64,000 nucleotides of DNA, from contig NZ_JARACK010000005.1 of assembly GCF_028767185.1 (NCBI RefSeq), forward strand, positions 62,001 to 126,000. The letters run 5' to 3'. Numbering within the stretch: the first letter of the stretch is position 1; every line of letters starts with the position of its first letter. The DNA comes from Mangrovimonas aestuarii (GTDB lineage: Bacteria; Bacteroidota; Bacteroidia; Flavobacteriales; Flavobacteriaceae). Shown in pieces: positions 18,623 to 26,568 of the stretch. The translations under genes and the position numbers were made by a program. A model generated the notes under the pieces. That model worked only from the letters and a program-made list of their open reading frames with translations, ran no database searches and had not been told where the DNA came from.

Positions 18623-19843
18623 TTAAACTTTATCCTTAGGATAACATATATAATATTTAGTAACGGGTTTAGAAAGTGCCTTGATATTTAACTGATCGGA
18701 AGCTTTAACAATATCCTCTATCTTACCCGATTTGTTCAAAATATTAATATTTTGCTTCTTTTGCTCATAAGCTTGGTTGGATATTTCCCCAGTGAAAACA
18801 AAATAGGAAGCCTCATCTTCAGTAATATTAAACTCACAAACTAATTCCTCCATATGCTTATTGAATGTACTATCTTTTATTTTTTTCTTCTTAATTCTGA
18901 TTTTCAACAGATCACGATTAACAATCATTTGACACAAATTACTCAACACAAAGTCATCATGGTATTGCCACTCTTTCATTGCGGAAATGATATCGTAATC
19001 ATCCAAATGAGAAAATGTATTTAGTACATTTTCGTCAAAATTTTCATTGTTTATTTTATTCTTTAAGAAAAAACCTAAAGCTTTGCTCGTCGTTAAAACT
19101 TCGCCTGATTGAGTTAAAGCTTTTGCCCTCATCAACACTCTTATAAGTAACTGCTCTGCCACTACGCCTGTTTTGTGCAAATACACCTGCCAGTACATAA
19201 AGCGACGAGCTACCAAAAATTTCTCTACAGAATAAACACCTTTCTCTTCAACTACCAATTCATCATCTACAACATTAAGCATAGTGATTAATCGTTCACT
19301 ATTTATGTTTCCTTCTGCAACACCTGTATAAAAGCTATCCCTTTTTAGGTAATCGGAACGATCCATATCCAACTGACTTGATATTAACTGACATAGAAAC
19401 CTTCTTTGATGCTCTCCTTTAAAAATTCGGATTGCAAGTGTTAATTTCCCGTTAAACTCTTTATTTAGCTGTTCCATAAACAATAAAGAGATTTGTTCGT
19501 GAGAGACACTCTCAACAATACTATGCTCCATAGCATGTGAAAAAGGGCCATGACCTATATCATGCAACAAAATAGCAACATAAAGCGCTGTTTCCTCTTC
19601 ACCTGAAATAGCTACACCTTTAAACCTCAATACATTAACAGATTTCTGCATTAAATGCATACACCCTATAGCATGATGGAATCTTGTATGATGCGCACCA
19701 GGATAAACCAAATACGACATACCCATTTGGGTTATGCGTCTTAATCGTTGAAAATACCGGTGCTCAATTAAATCAAAAATGAAAGGATTGGGAATAGTAA
19801 TAAATCCGTAAATTGGGTCGTTTAATATTTTTAGCTTGTTCAA
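18623..19843 (-). CDS. HD-domain phosphohydrolase (dNTPase-like)
   Basis: A 406-residue cytoplasmic protein. Its HD metal site is intact: HHTRFHHAIGCMHLM, then ILLHDIGHGPFSHAMEH, and DMDRSDYLKRDS further on. This arrangement matches HD proteins related to SAMHD1 and dGTPases that cleave nucleotides, but the substrate here is unknown. The C-terminal 150 residues are helical and less conserved. It is divergent from porX, with 38 bases between the start codons, and it leads into the lipid A operon. Confidence 0.87.
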   Translation of the reverse strand: MNKLKILNDPIYGFITIPNPFIFDLIEHRYFQRLRRITQMGMSYLVYPGAHHTRFHHAIGCMHLMQKSVNVLRFKGVAISGEEETALYVAILLHDIGHGPFSHAMEHSIVESVSHEQISLLFMEQLNKEFNGKLTLAIRIFKGEHQRRFLCQLISSQLDMDRSDYLKRDSFYTGVAEGNINSERLITMLNVVDDELVVEEKGVYSVEKFLVARRFMYWQVYLHKTGVVAEQLLIRVLMRAKALTQSGEVLTTSKALGFFLKNKINNENFDENVLNTFSHLDDYDIISAMKEWQYHDDFVLSNLCQMIVNRDLLKIRIKKKKIKDSTFNKHMEELVCEFNITEDEASYFVFTGEISNQAYEQKKQNINILNKSGKIEDIVKASDQLNIKALSKPVTKYYICYPKDKV

Positions 19844-19868
19844 GGCGGAAATCTATATTAATTTATCA

Positions 19869-19876
19869 CAAATATA
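19869..19876 (-). promoter_or_regulatory. -7 promoter element of the HD gene and lipid A operon
   Basis: On the minus strand TATATTTG matches TAnnTTTG exactly and ends 26 bases before the HD-protein ATG, in the short porX-HD gap. Confidence 0.5.
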
Positions 19877-19881
19877 CATAT

Positions 19882-21435
19882 ATGAACAACATCAATATAT
19901 TATGGGTAGACGATGAAATTGACTTATTGAAACCCCATATCCTTTTTTTAGAAAAGAAAAACTACAATGTTACTACCTGCCACAGTGGCACTGAGGCACT
20001 CGAAGCCTTAGAAACATCGAATTTTGACATTGTATTCCTTGATGAGAACATGCCAGGTTTAACAGGTTTGGAAACCTTGAATGAAATAAAGGAAAAACGA
20101 GATGCATTACCTGTAGTTATGATTACTAAAAGTGAAGAAGAGTACATTATGGAAGAAGCTATAGGAAACAAAATAGCCGATTATCTCATAAAGCCTGTTA
20201 ATCCAAACCAAATATTACTAAGCTTAAAAAAAAATCTTGACCACTCAAGATTAGTTTCCGAAAAGACTACTTCCAACTACCAACAGGAGTTTAGAAAAAT
20301 TGCTATGGATTTGGCTATGGTAAACTCTTTTGAAGAATGGGTTAATTTATATCAAAAGCTAATTTATTGGGAAATACAGCTAGAAGACATAGAAGATGTA
20401 GGAATGATTGAAATACTGGAATCTCAAAAAACGGAAGCAAATACTCAATTTGGAAAGTTTATTGATAAAACTTACGCCAAATGGTTTGAATCCAATACCC
20501 CTACCCCAACCATGTCCCATACACTCTTTAGAGACCTAGTATTACCAGAAATAAGCGAAGATCAACCTACACTTTTTGTTGTTATAGATAACTTGCGATA
20601 CGATCAATGGAAAGCTTTCGAACCTATTGTAAACAACTACTATAAAAAAGAAAAAGAAATAGCCTACTCTAGCATTTTACCTACTGCAACTCAATACGCG
20701 CGAAATGCAATATTCTCTGGGTTGATGCCTTCAGATATGGAAAAGTTACATCCAAACCTATGGAAGAACGATCCTGATGAAGGCGGTAAAAACCTTTATG
20801 AAGCTGAATTTCTTAATGCCCAACTAAAACGTTTAGGCAGAACGGACCTAAAATGTGAATATCATAAAATATCCAACTTAAAATCTGGAAAGAAATTAGT
20901 TGACAACATTAAAAAATTAAAAGAAAACAATCTCTCAGTTGTGGTTTATAATTTTGTTGATATGCTTTCACATTCCAAAACAGAAATGGAGGTTGTTAAA
21001 GAACTGGCTTCTAATGATAAAGCATATAGGTCCCTAACCGTTAGTTGGTTTAAAAACTCACCTCTATTGGAGCTAATTCAAAAAGCTCAACAATTAGGTT
21101 TCAAACTTATCATTACGACCGACCACGGCACCATAAATGTAAAAAACCCTTCTAAAGTTATAGGAGACAGAGATACAAGCTTGAATTTAAGGTATAAAAC
21201 AGGGAGAAGTCTTACTTATGACAATAAGGATGTTTTAGAGGCTAAATCCCCTGAAAAGCTCCATTTACCGTCATTAACAATGAGTAGCTCGTTTATATTT
21301 GCCAAAGGAGACCTGTTTTTTGCATACCCCAACAATTACAACCATTATGTAAGTTATTACAGGAATACTTATCAACACGGTGGGGTTTCTTTGGAGGAAA
21401 TGATCATACCATTTGCGGTATTTAACCCTAAATAA
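19882..21435 (+). CDS. porX: PorX, response regulator with PglZ/alkaline-phosphatase-like domain (type IX secretion)
   Basis: A 517-residue protein. The ATG at 19882 (MNNINILWVDD) is preferred because 23 extra residues from an earlier in-frame start have no receiver-domain sequence. Residues 1-120 form a receiver with acidic D10/D11, phospho-acceptor D54 (FLDENMPG), T82 and K104. A helical segment follows, then an alkaline-phosphatase-superfamily (PglZ-type) domain: VVIDNLRYDQW, LPTATQYARN, TTDHGT and QHGGVSLEEM. In Porphyromonas and Flavobacterium, PorX with histidine kinase PorY and sigma factor SigP controls type IX secretion genes. Its place beside an HD gene and lpxD is typical for Flavobacteria. 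Confidence 0.93.
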   Translation: MNNINILWVDDEIDLLKPHILFLEKKNYNVTTCHSGTEALEALETSNFDIVFLDENMPGLTGLETLNEIKEKRDALPVVMITKSEEEYIMEEAIGNKIADYLIKPVNPNQILLSLKKNLDHSRLVSEKTTSNYQQEFRKIAMDLAMVNSFEEWVNLYQKLIYWEIQLEDIEDVGMIEILESQKTEANTQFGKFIDKTYAKWFESNTPTPTMSHTLFRDLVLPEISEDQPTLFVVIDNLRYDQWKAFEPIVNNYYKKEKEIAYSSILPTATQYARNAIFSGLMPSDMEKLHPNLWKNDPDEGGKNLYEAEFLNAQLKRLGRTDLKCEYHKISNLKSGKKLVDNIKKLKENNLSVVVYNFVDMLSHSKTEMEVVKELASNDKAYRSLTVSWFKNSPLLELIQKAQQLGFKLIITTDHGTINVKNPSKVIGDRDTSLNLRYKTGRSLTYDNKDVLEAKSPEKLHLPSLTMSSSFIFAKGDLFFAYPNNYNHYVSYYRNTYQHGGVSLEEMIIPFAVFNPK

Positions 21436-21458
21436 ACCGCTATCTGAAATTAACAAAA

Positions 21459-21503
21459 AAACCATTGGGATTATAAGATTAATGCTTATAATTGCAATTG
21501 GTT
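21459..21503. other. strong hairpin between porX and tsaE
   Basis: Imperfect inverted repeat with loop ATTAATG; the inner stem ATTATAAG/CTTATAAT is perfect and AACCA/TTGGTT closes the base. Only the minus strand has a T run after it (seven T), so as a terminator it would face leftward, although no minus-strand gene ends here. It may instead be a 3' end structure of porX mRNA. Confidence 0.5.
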
Positions 21504-21520
21504 CCTGTCACAATTAACTA

Positions 21521-21943
21521 ATGAAATACACTCTCAAAGAGATTGATAAGGCTGTAAAATACATATTGGATAATGCTAAATCCAAGACATTGCTTTTTTA
21601 TGGAGATATGGGAGTCGGAAAAACAACTCTCATTAAAGCTTTAGTAAAAGCCTTAGGTAGTAATGACGAAGTAACCAGCCCTACTTTTTCAATAGTAAAT
21701 GAATATATTGGTAAAAGAGGCGCTATTTTCCATTTTGATTTTTACAGGATTGAAGATGAAGAGGAGGCCTACAACTTTGGAATAGAAGATTATTTAAGTT
21801 CAGATGGATGGCTTTTAATGGAATGGCCCAAAAAAATAGAAAATTTACTTCCGTTAGGTGCAGATGAAATTACTATTAGTTTGGATAATGACGGAAATAG
21901 ACTTTTGGAATTCAATACTAAAATAATAGACAATAATCAATAA
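21521..21943 (+). CDS. tsaE: tRNA threonylcarbamoyladenosine biosynthesis ATPase TsaE
   Basis: A 140-residue ATPase that works with TsaB and TsaD to make the t6A modification at tRNA position 37. The Walker A motif GDMGVGKTTLIKAL is at residues 28-41, followed by VTSPTFSIVNEY and the FHFDFYRIED motif, all diagnostic. Length is typical. The gene follows porX at a distance of 85 bases containing a strong hairpin. Confidence 0.95.
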   Translation: MKYTLKEIDKAVKYILDNAKSKTLLFYGDMGVGKTTLIKALVKALGSNDEVTSPTFSIVNEYIGKRGAIFHFDFYRIEDEEEAYNFGIEDYLSSDGWLLMEWPKKIENLLPLGADEITISLDNDGNRLLEFNTKIIDNNQ

Positions 21944-21989
21944 CAATATTAAGCTGTACAAACGATCTTTTTCATCGAATTAAAACTAG

Positions 21990-22011
21990 AGTTACGGTAA
22001 AAACCGTAACT
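21990..22011. repeat. perfect 9-bp inverted repeat upstream of the small peptide gene
   Basis: AGTTACGGT, loop AAAA, ACCGTAACT. There is no T run after it on the plus strand, so it is not a standard terminator. It lies 71 bases upstream of the predicted -7 element of the peptide gene and could be an operator or an mRNA-stabilising structure after tsaE. Confidence 0.5.
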
Positions 22012-22081
22012 AAAACTGGAAAAACCCATTGTTTTAACATTTTTTTAACATTTTACAGTGTTTTTCAGTTTTCTCTTTAGT

Positions 22082-22089
22082 TACTTTTG
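22082..22089 (+). promoter_or_regulatory. -7 promoter element of the small peptide gene
   Basis: TACTTTTG matches TAnnTTTG exactly, 32 bases before the ATG. The -33 region is T-rich without a clear TTTG. Confidence 0.45.
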
Positions 22090-22121
22090 GGATGTATTAA
22101 TTAATTAAATCCCTTAAAATC

Positions 22122-22265
22122 ATGAAAACTAAAAAGTATTTAATCGCATTTGCGATATTCGGAGGAATGTTGTTTACAGCTCAAGCTACAAATATTATCG
22201 ACTTAGATGGACAACAAACCACACAAATCGAAAAATCTAAGATTAAAGTACCAACACATGGATAA
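22122..22265 (+). CDS. 47-residue exported peptide
   Basis: A short ORF with a clear signal peptide: MKTKKYLIAFAIFGG, a hydrophobic core and a cleavage site at TAQA (residues 19-22). The mature product would be only about 25 polar residues (TNIIDLDGQQ onwards), with no cysteine. Support for it being real: a predicted promoter, an A-rich leader, a classical signal sequence, and an 8-base overlap of its end with the next gene, suggesting coupling. I recognise no family. It might be a secreted peptide or a leader controlling the downstream membrane protein. Confidence 0.6.
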   Translation: MKTKKYLIAFAIFGGMLFTAQATNIIDLDGQQTTQIEKSKIKVPTHG

Positions 22266-22749
22266 AAAGAGTTTAGTTATTGGTAGCATTATTGCTACTT
22301 CAATAGCTTTAACTCCTTATTTATTCTACTTATATGAAAGTGTCCCTGACCAACAGGTTTGGGACACTTTTTTATTTACTTATGAGAGTAATTTTTATGG
22401 AAGCGCACTTACTGTAGCTTGGACATTAATGAATAAGATAGTTCCGTTATTCCTAATATTCATTTGGTTCTTTACTTGTAGGCATTGGTGGTATCATGTT
22501 CTAATAATCCCTATATCTATGTTTTGCTTCCAAATTTTCACTGTATTAAATGATGATGTAAAATACATAGACAGTAACCAAATCCTTTATCTAATACCAA
22601 TAATGGCGGTAATAATACCAACCATTTATTTGATACGGGCTCAAATATTCAACACTGTGAACGATATAGACAAGTCATTACAGGAACTTGAAGATGAATT
22701 CAAAATAAAGCCTAAAGGTATATTTGGCAAACTCAAAGAATACTTTTAA
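22258..22749 (+). CDS. membrane protein of unknown function
   Basis: A 163-residue inner-membrane protein starting at ATG 22258 (MDKKSLVIGS). A longer reading from 22207 lies inside the peptide gene and adds only polar residues. Hydrophobic helices are at about 6-24, 46-65, 75-95 and 108-128, followed by a charged cytoplasmic tail with an acidic helix (DIDKSLQELEDEF) and a basic end. The start overlaps the last codons of the exported-peptide gene, so the two are probably one unit. No known family recognised; a terminator follows directly. Confidence 0.7.
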   Translation: MDKKSLVIGSIIATSIALTPYLFYLYESVPDQQVWDTFLFTYESNFYGSALTVAWTLMNKIVPLFLIFIWFFTCRHWWYHVLIIPISMFCFQIFTVLNDDVKYIDSNQILYLIPIMAVIIPTIYLIRAQIFNTVNDIDKSLQELEDEFKIKPKGIFGKLKEYF

Positions 22750-22773
22750 TAAAAAGTACGTTATTTATATTTA

Positions 22774-22802
22774 AATCCAGGCAATTGCCTGGATTTTTTT
22801 TT
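22774..22802 (+). terminator. rho-independent terminator
   Basis: A perfect 20-base palindrome (ATCCAGGCAATTGCCTGGAT) followed by a run of T, 25 bases after the membrane-protein stop. Confidence 0.85.
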
Positions 22803-22826
22803 GAATTGCATTGATGCGTTGAACTC

Positions 22827-23879
22827 TTAATACATCATAAAAGCAGCTAAGCCAACTATAGTAGCAGCTAATGGTAATACTATCATTAAAAACAAAAATG
22901 TGGCTACTCCGCTTTTTATAAAACATACTATATAGCCTTGACCATAAAACTTTTTAATTGCAAAAAATAAATATGCGAAAACGGAAAGAATAATAATCCA
23001 TTCTAACCAACCAGGGATATCCCAAACAAAATTTACAAGGAGTAAAACACTAAAAACTGTAAATAAGAAGGCAAAGTAATAGAAACTAAAAACTAAATGA
23101 TACGCAAACCTTCCTTTTCTGTAAAACAATAACTTTAGAATTAAGGCAAAAATTGGCAACAATACAAAAAGTGCTATAGGAATACTATCATAAAACGCTT
23201 GTAAAATAGCTCCACCGCTTCTCTGCTTATAGAACTTCAGCATTTGGGAAAACAGTTTTCTCTGAAAAGCCCCCGCTCCCTCCGTCATTCCCATAGCTTT
23301 GAATATTTCTTTTTCATCAGCATTTATAGCTATCAGTGAATCTACCTTAGATTGATCAAAACCAAAATCAATATTATCTTTTTGAACTGTATCGCCATGA
23401 ACCCCCAATGAATCCAAATCACTCAAATCTAACCCTATAAGCTCATTATCCTTTTGATTGACAGTGAACCTAACATTTCCTTTATTATCCAAACTATCCA
23501 TATTAATACTTCCGTGAATGGAATCGAAAACCGTAGTTCGTTTAAGAACTTCATCGACCGCCATTCGCTGATCTCGAACTTTAAAGGAAAACAAAAAGAA
23601 AAACACCACCGATACAAACAAATAAAACTGGGCTGGATGTAAATAGAGCATTCGTTTACCCTGAACAAACTGTTTTGCAACATAACCTGGTTTGGTCATT
23701 AACGGAATAAAACTCTTAAAGAAACGAGCGTCTATAGAAAAGTAATTATGAATCGTATTATAAAACAACACCCCTAAGGTGAGATCTTCTTTATTTTTTT
23801 GTCCGCAGTTAGGACAAAATTTATATGAAGAATCAATTAAATTTTCACAGTTTTTACAGTTAATCTTTTGGTTATTCAT
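22827..23879 (-). CDS. DUF3667 domain-containing membrane protein
   Basis: A 350-residue protein. The N-terminus is a zinc ribbon (CKNCENLID ... CPNCGQK, two CxxC pairs). It is followed by the DUF3667 signature (YFSIDARFFKSFIPLMTKPGY, read in parts, then LYLHPAQFYLFVSVVFFFLFS). A polar middle region of about 120 residues lies between the first helix and a C-terminal block of four or five hydrophobic helices. The family is widespread in Bacteroidota and has no defined function. It is monocistronic, divergent from the secreted basic protein gene. Confidence 0.83.
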   Translation of the reverse strand: MNNQKINCKNCENLIDSSYKFCPNCGQKNKEDLTLGVLFYNTIHNYFSIDARFFKSFIPLMTKPGYVAKQFVQGKRMLYLHPAQFYLFVSVVFFFLFSFKVRDQRMAVDEVLKRTTVFDSIHGSINMDSLDNKGNVRFTVNQKDNELIGLDLSDLDSLGVHGDTVQKDNIDFGFDQSKVDSLIAINADEKEIFKAMGMTEGAGAFQRKLFSQMLKFYKQRSGGAILQAFYDSIPIALFVLLPIFALILKLLFYRKGRFAYHLVFSFYYFAFLFTVFSVLLLVNFVWDIPGWLEWIIILSVFAYLFFAIKKFYGQGYIVCFIKSGVATFLFLMIVLPLAATIVGLAAFMMY

Positions 23880-24022
23880 TCTGCTAAGGTTAGTGCTTTA
23901 TAAAAATATAAAAAAACAGCACTGAAAACAATCTCTAAAATAACACTGAAAATCAAAGGGTTAATTTTATGGCATGCTAGTTGATTATCCATAAACATGT
24001 TCAACCCCTAAAACAAGAAATT

Positions 24023-25042
24023 ATGAAAAAGATAATATTATTTTACTTATGCACAATAATTATAACTTCGTCATTAGTAGCTGCTAATTTGGATGATAGC
24101 AAAAACAATACTTTTTCAAATAGCATTAGGGGGTACGGCAACTCATTCATCTTTATAGAACAAGGTGTTGAATTTGCCATATTTCCAGACGGGCAATTTG
24201 ATTTTTACATGCAGAGTTATGGACCTCAAGTGAGTGTTAATGTAAACACTTCCAACTCTTATTTCAGTTTCAACACAGGTTATGATTATGGTGCATACAT
24301 TCAGTACGATGAATTTGGTGCTGTTATTCAGGTAGAGCATATTCCAATATATTACGATTATTATGGTAGAGTTAGAAGAATTGGTAATGTATTCATCAAT
24401 TACAATTCGTTTGGTTACATATCACAAATAGGCGGCCTTTACGTCCATTATACTCCTAAAAGAATATTTAGCCACTGTTCTGGCTATATAAACAGTTATA
24501 ATCCCTATTATGTTTATAGATCATGGCATGCTCATTATAAAATTCCTTCGCCTAACTACTGCGTTGTATATACTCAACCATATAGACGTTATTACACACC
24601 TGTTAGATATAGATATAATGGTCCTTACCACAATAACTACCGTAGAGAAACTGCAGTAGCCAATAGACGAGGTAATAGAGTGACAAGAAACAGAAGCTAT
24701 GCTTCGGCCCCAAACCATAGTAGAGAGACTACGAGAAGTAGCAATATTAGTTCTAGAAACAATTCCAGCAGACAACAAACGACAACAAACACTCGAAACG
24801 TTAATAATACTAGAACAGTAAACAAAAATAGATCAACAAGAAATAACAGTAATGATATAAGAAATTCAAATTCTCACAAAAAAAGTAAAGTTTACAAAAA
24901 ACCAAATGACAGAAATTCCCGTACATATGTTAAAAGAAATACTTCTCATTCTGGTAGTTCCATAGCATCTAATACATCTAGACGTAATAATAAAACAACT
25001 GTAATTAGGGCAACAAAAAACAATGGAAAATCCAGAGAATAA
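24023..25042 (+). CDS. secreted protein with a long basic low-complexity tail
   Basis: A 339-residue protein from ATG 24023 (MKKIILFYLCT); an upstream TTG in frame adds no signal-like sequence. Residues 1-20 are a signal peptide. Residues 40-200 are rich in Tyr, Phe and Gly with recurring short strand-like patterns (GVEFAIFPDGQFDFYM, FNTGYDYGAYIQYDEFG), rather like an autonomous beta-sheet domain. The last 130 residues are almost only Arg, Asn, Ser, Thr and Lys, giving a strong positive charge. No family recognised with confidence. The tail could bind nucleic acid or acidic polysaccharide. Confidence 0.7.
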   Translation: MKKIILFYLCTIIITSSLVAANLDDSKNNTFSNSIRGYGNSFIFIEQGVEFAIFPDGQFDFYMQSYGPQVSVNVNTSNSYFSFNTGYDYGAYIQYDEFGAVIQVEHIPIYYDYYGRVRRIGNVFINYNSFGYISQIGGLYVHYTPKRIFSHCSGYINSYNPYYVYRSWHAHYKIPSPNYCVVYTQPYRRYYTPVRYRYNGPYHNNYRRETAVANRRGNRVTRNRSYASAPNHSRETTRSSNISSRNNSSRQQTTTNTRNVNNTRTVNKNRSTRNNSNDIRNSNSHKKSKVYKKPNDRNSRTYVKRNTSHSGSSIASNTSRRNNKTTVIRATKNNGKSRE

Positions 25043-25069
25043 AGTTTTTTGGTTGGTTAGTTGGAAAGC

Positions 25070-25106
25070 CCTGTGTCTTTATGTATTTTATAAGCACAGG
25101 ATTTTC
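25070..25106 (+). terminator. terminator after the basic secreted protein
   Basis: CCTGTG and CACAGG, extended by CTTTAT/ATAAG, form a hairpin followed by ATTTTCTCTTT. The T run is interrupted. Confidence 0.6.
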
Positions 25107-25113
25107 TCTTTCA

Positions 25114-26568
25114 TTACCTTTTAAGAAAACTATTTATCAACTCAGTAATATCTTCTGAAAATTTCAACTTATATACAACAACCACAAATAGCAAGCTGAA
25201 CAATGTTGACTTAAACGCAATATTAATCATCGGATGAAAGTTGAAATCCCAAAAATAAAATACTGCAAAAACACCAATAATAAGAAGTACAACCTTGAAG
25301 GTATTCAATGTAAATGGTTGCATTTTAAATTTTTCCCACACAAAAATCACTTTTATCGCATTATAAAGAAATATCGAAATAAAAGTAGCAATGGCAGCAC
25401 CATCAATTCCAAATTTCGGAATGAACATCATATTTAAAATTATTGTCATTATTGCCAAAAGGACACCAAAAATCAAAACCACCCGATAATAATCACTATT
25501 GAATAAAATCGCATTATTATTCCCAATCAAAGTATCCAGAAGTTTTGTTAACCCAATAACAAAAACTACAAAGAGACCACCGCTGAAAGAATCAGGAATT
25601 AACTCGTAAAGTTCCTTTACATTAAGGACAATCAACAGAAAGATAAGTCCGCTTACAATAAAGAGATTAAGAGCACTCTTTTTATAAAGATCCACTAAAG
25701 CTGTTTTATTTCTTTCATTTAAATATTGTGCCGTCAGTGGATTCATAATTTGATTCATAGAACGCATAGGAACACCAATTACGGTCGCTATATAAATTGC
25801 AACACCATAATACGCCACATTCTCTATGGATGCAACATGGCCTATCATAAACTTATCAATCTCCAAAATAACATTGGCTATCGATCCTGCAATTATTATT
25901 AATCCTGAATATTTTATTATTGAGATTAAAGCTTTAGTATACAGCAACTTAAAAACAGGAGGCTTCAATTTATAAGCATACAATTTCATGATAATGGTAC
26001 GCAAAACATACACCCCCATGATTGCATAAACTAATTGATCTGGTGTTAGATAATTTAAATAAAGGGCTATCAAAAGTAGGCTAATCAAAATCCTATGAAA
26101 GACCTCTTTCATAAAATTACCAAACACACTACGTAACTGTACTTTCGCCCATGCATAAAATACTTCAAAGTATGCTAAAGCTATTGCACTTACATAAATC
26201 AACCAAGTATAATCCTTGACCATTGAATTTTCCTTAGCTAACCATTCACCAATACTATTGTAAGCAAAACTTCCTATTAATCCAAAAGGAATGATTACCA
26301 GCAAAGGCAAAAACACCATTAGTGTTAAAAACTTCCCTCGATCCGCATCGGCTTCAAATGATGTATAGAATTTAATTATGGTATTATGAATTCCAAATGC
26401 CATTAAGGGCATTAAAATATTTGCCGTAGACAGTATATACATTATCAACCCAAAATATTCATCACTAAGAAAATTAGTAAATAAAAACAGTGTATTTATG
26501 GCGCCAATACCGAAGCCAACATAAGTGATAATGGCATTTTTTATGGATTGCTTAATAACTATACCCAC
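25114..26568 (-). CDS. polysaccharide flippase-like protein (MATE/Wzx-type)
   Basis: A 484-residue inner-membrane protein with about 12-14 helices. It has the pattern of oligosaccharide flippases: IVIKQSIKNAIITYVGFGIGA at the start, then a helix rich in small residues, and GIDGAAIATFIS near residue 395. Such proteins flip lipid-linked sugar units for O-antigen or exopolysaccharide. The gene overlaps the upstream glycosyltransferase gene by 10 bases and ends the YfhO-glycosyltransferase-flippase operon. Confidence 0.83.
   Translation of the reverse strand: MGIVIKQSIKNAIITYVGFGIGAINTLFLFTNFLSDEYFGLIMYILSTANILMPLMAFGIHNTIIKFYTSFEADADRGKFLTLMVFLPLLVIIPFGLIGSFAYNSIGEWLAKENSMVKDYTWLIYVSAIALAYFEVFYAWAKVQLRSVFGNFMKEVFHRILISLLLIALYLNYLTPDQLVYAIMGVYVLRTIIMKLYAYKLKPPVFKLLYTKALISIIKYSGLIIIAGSIANVILEIDKFMIGHVASIENVAYYGVAIYIATVIGVPMRSMNQIMNPLTAQYLNERNKTALVDLYKKSALNLFIVSGLIFLLIVLNVKELYELIPDSFSGGLFVVFVIGLTKLLDTLIGNNNAILFNSDYYRVVLIFGVLLAIMTIILNMMFIPKFGIDGAAIATFISIFLYNAIKVIFVWEKFKMQPFTLNTFKVVLLIIGVFAVFYFWDFNFHPMINIAFKSTLFSLLFVVVVYKLKFSEDITELINSFLKR

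Noticed and set aside
20527-21435. PglZ-type domain as part of a BREX or other phage-defence system
   Set aside because: It is fused behind a receiver domain with D54, matching PorX; no other defence genes are near.
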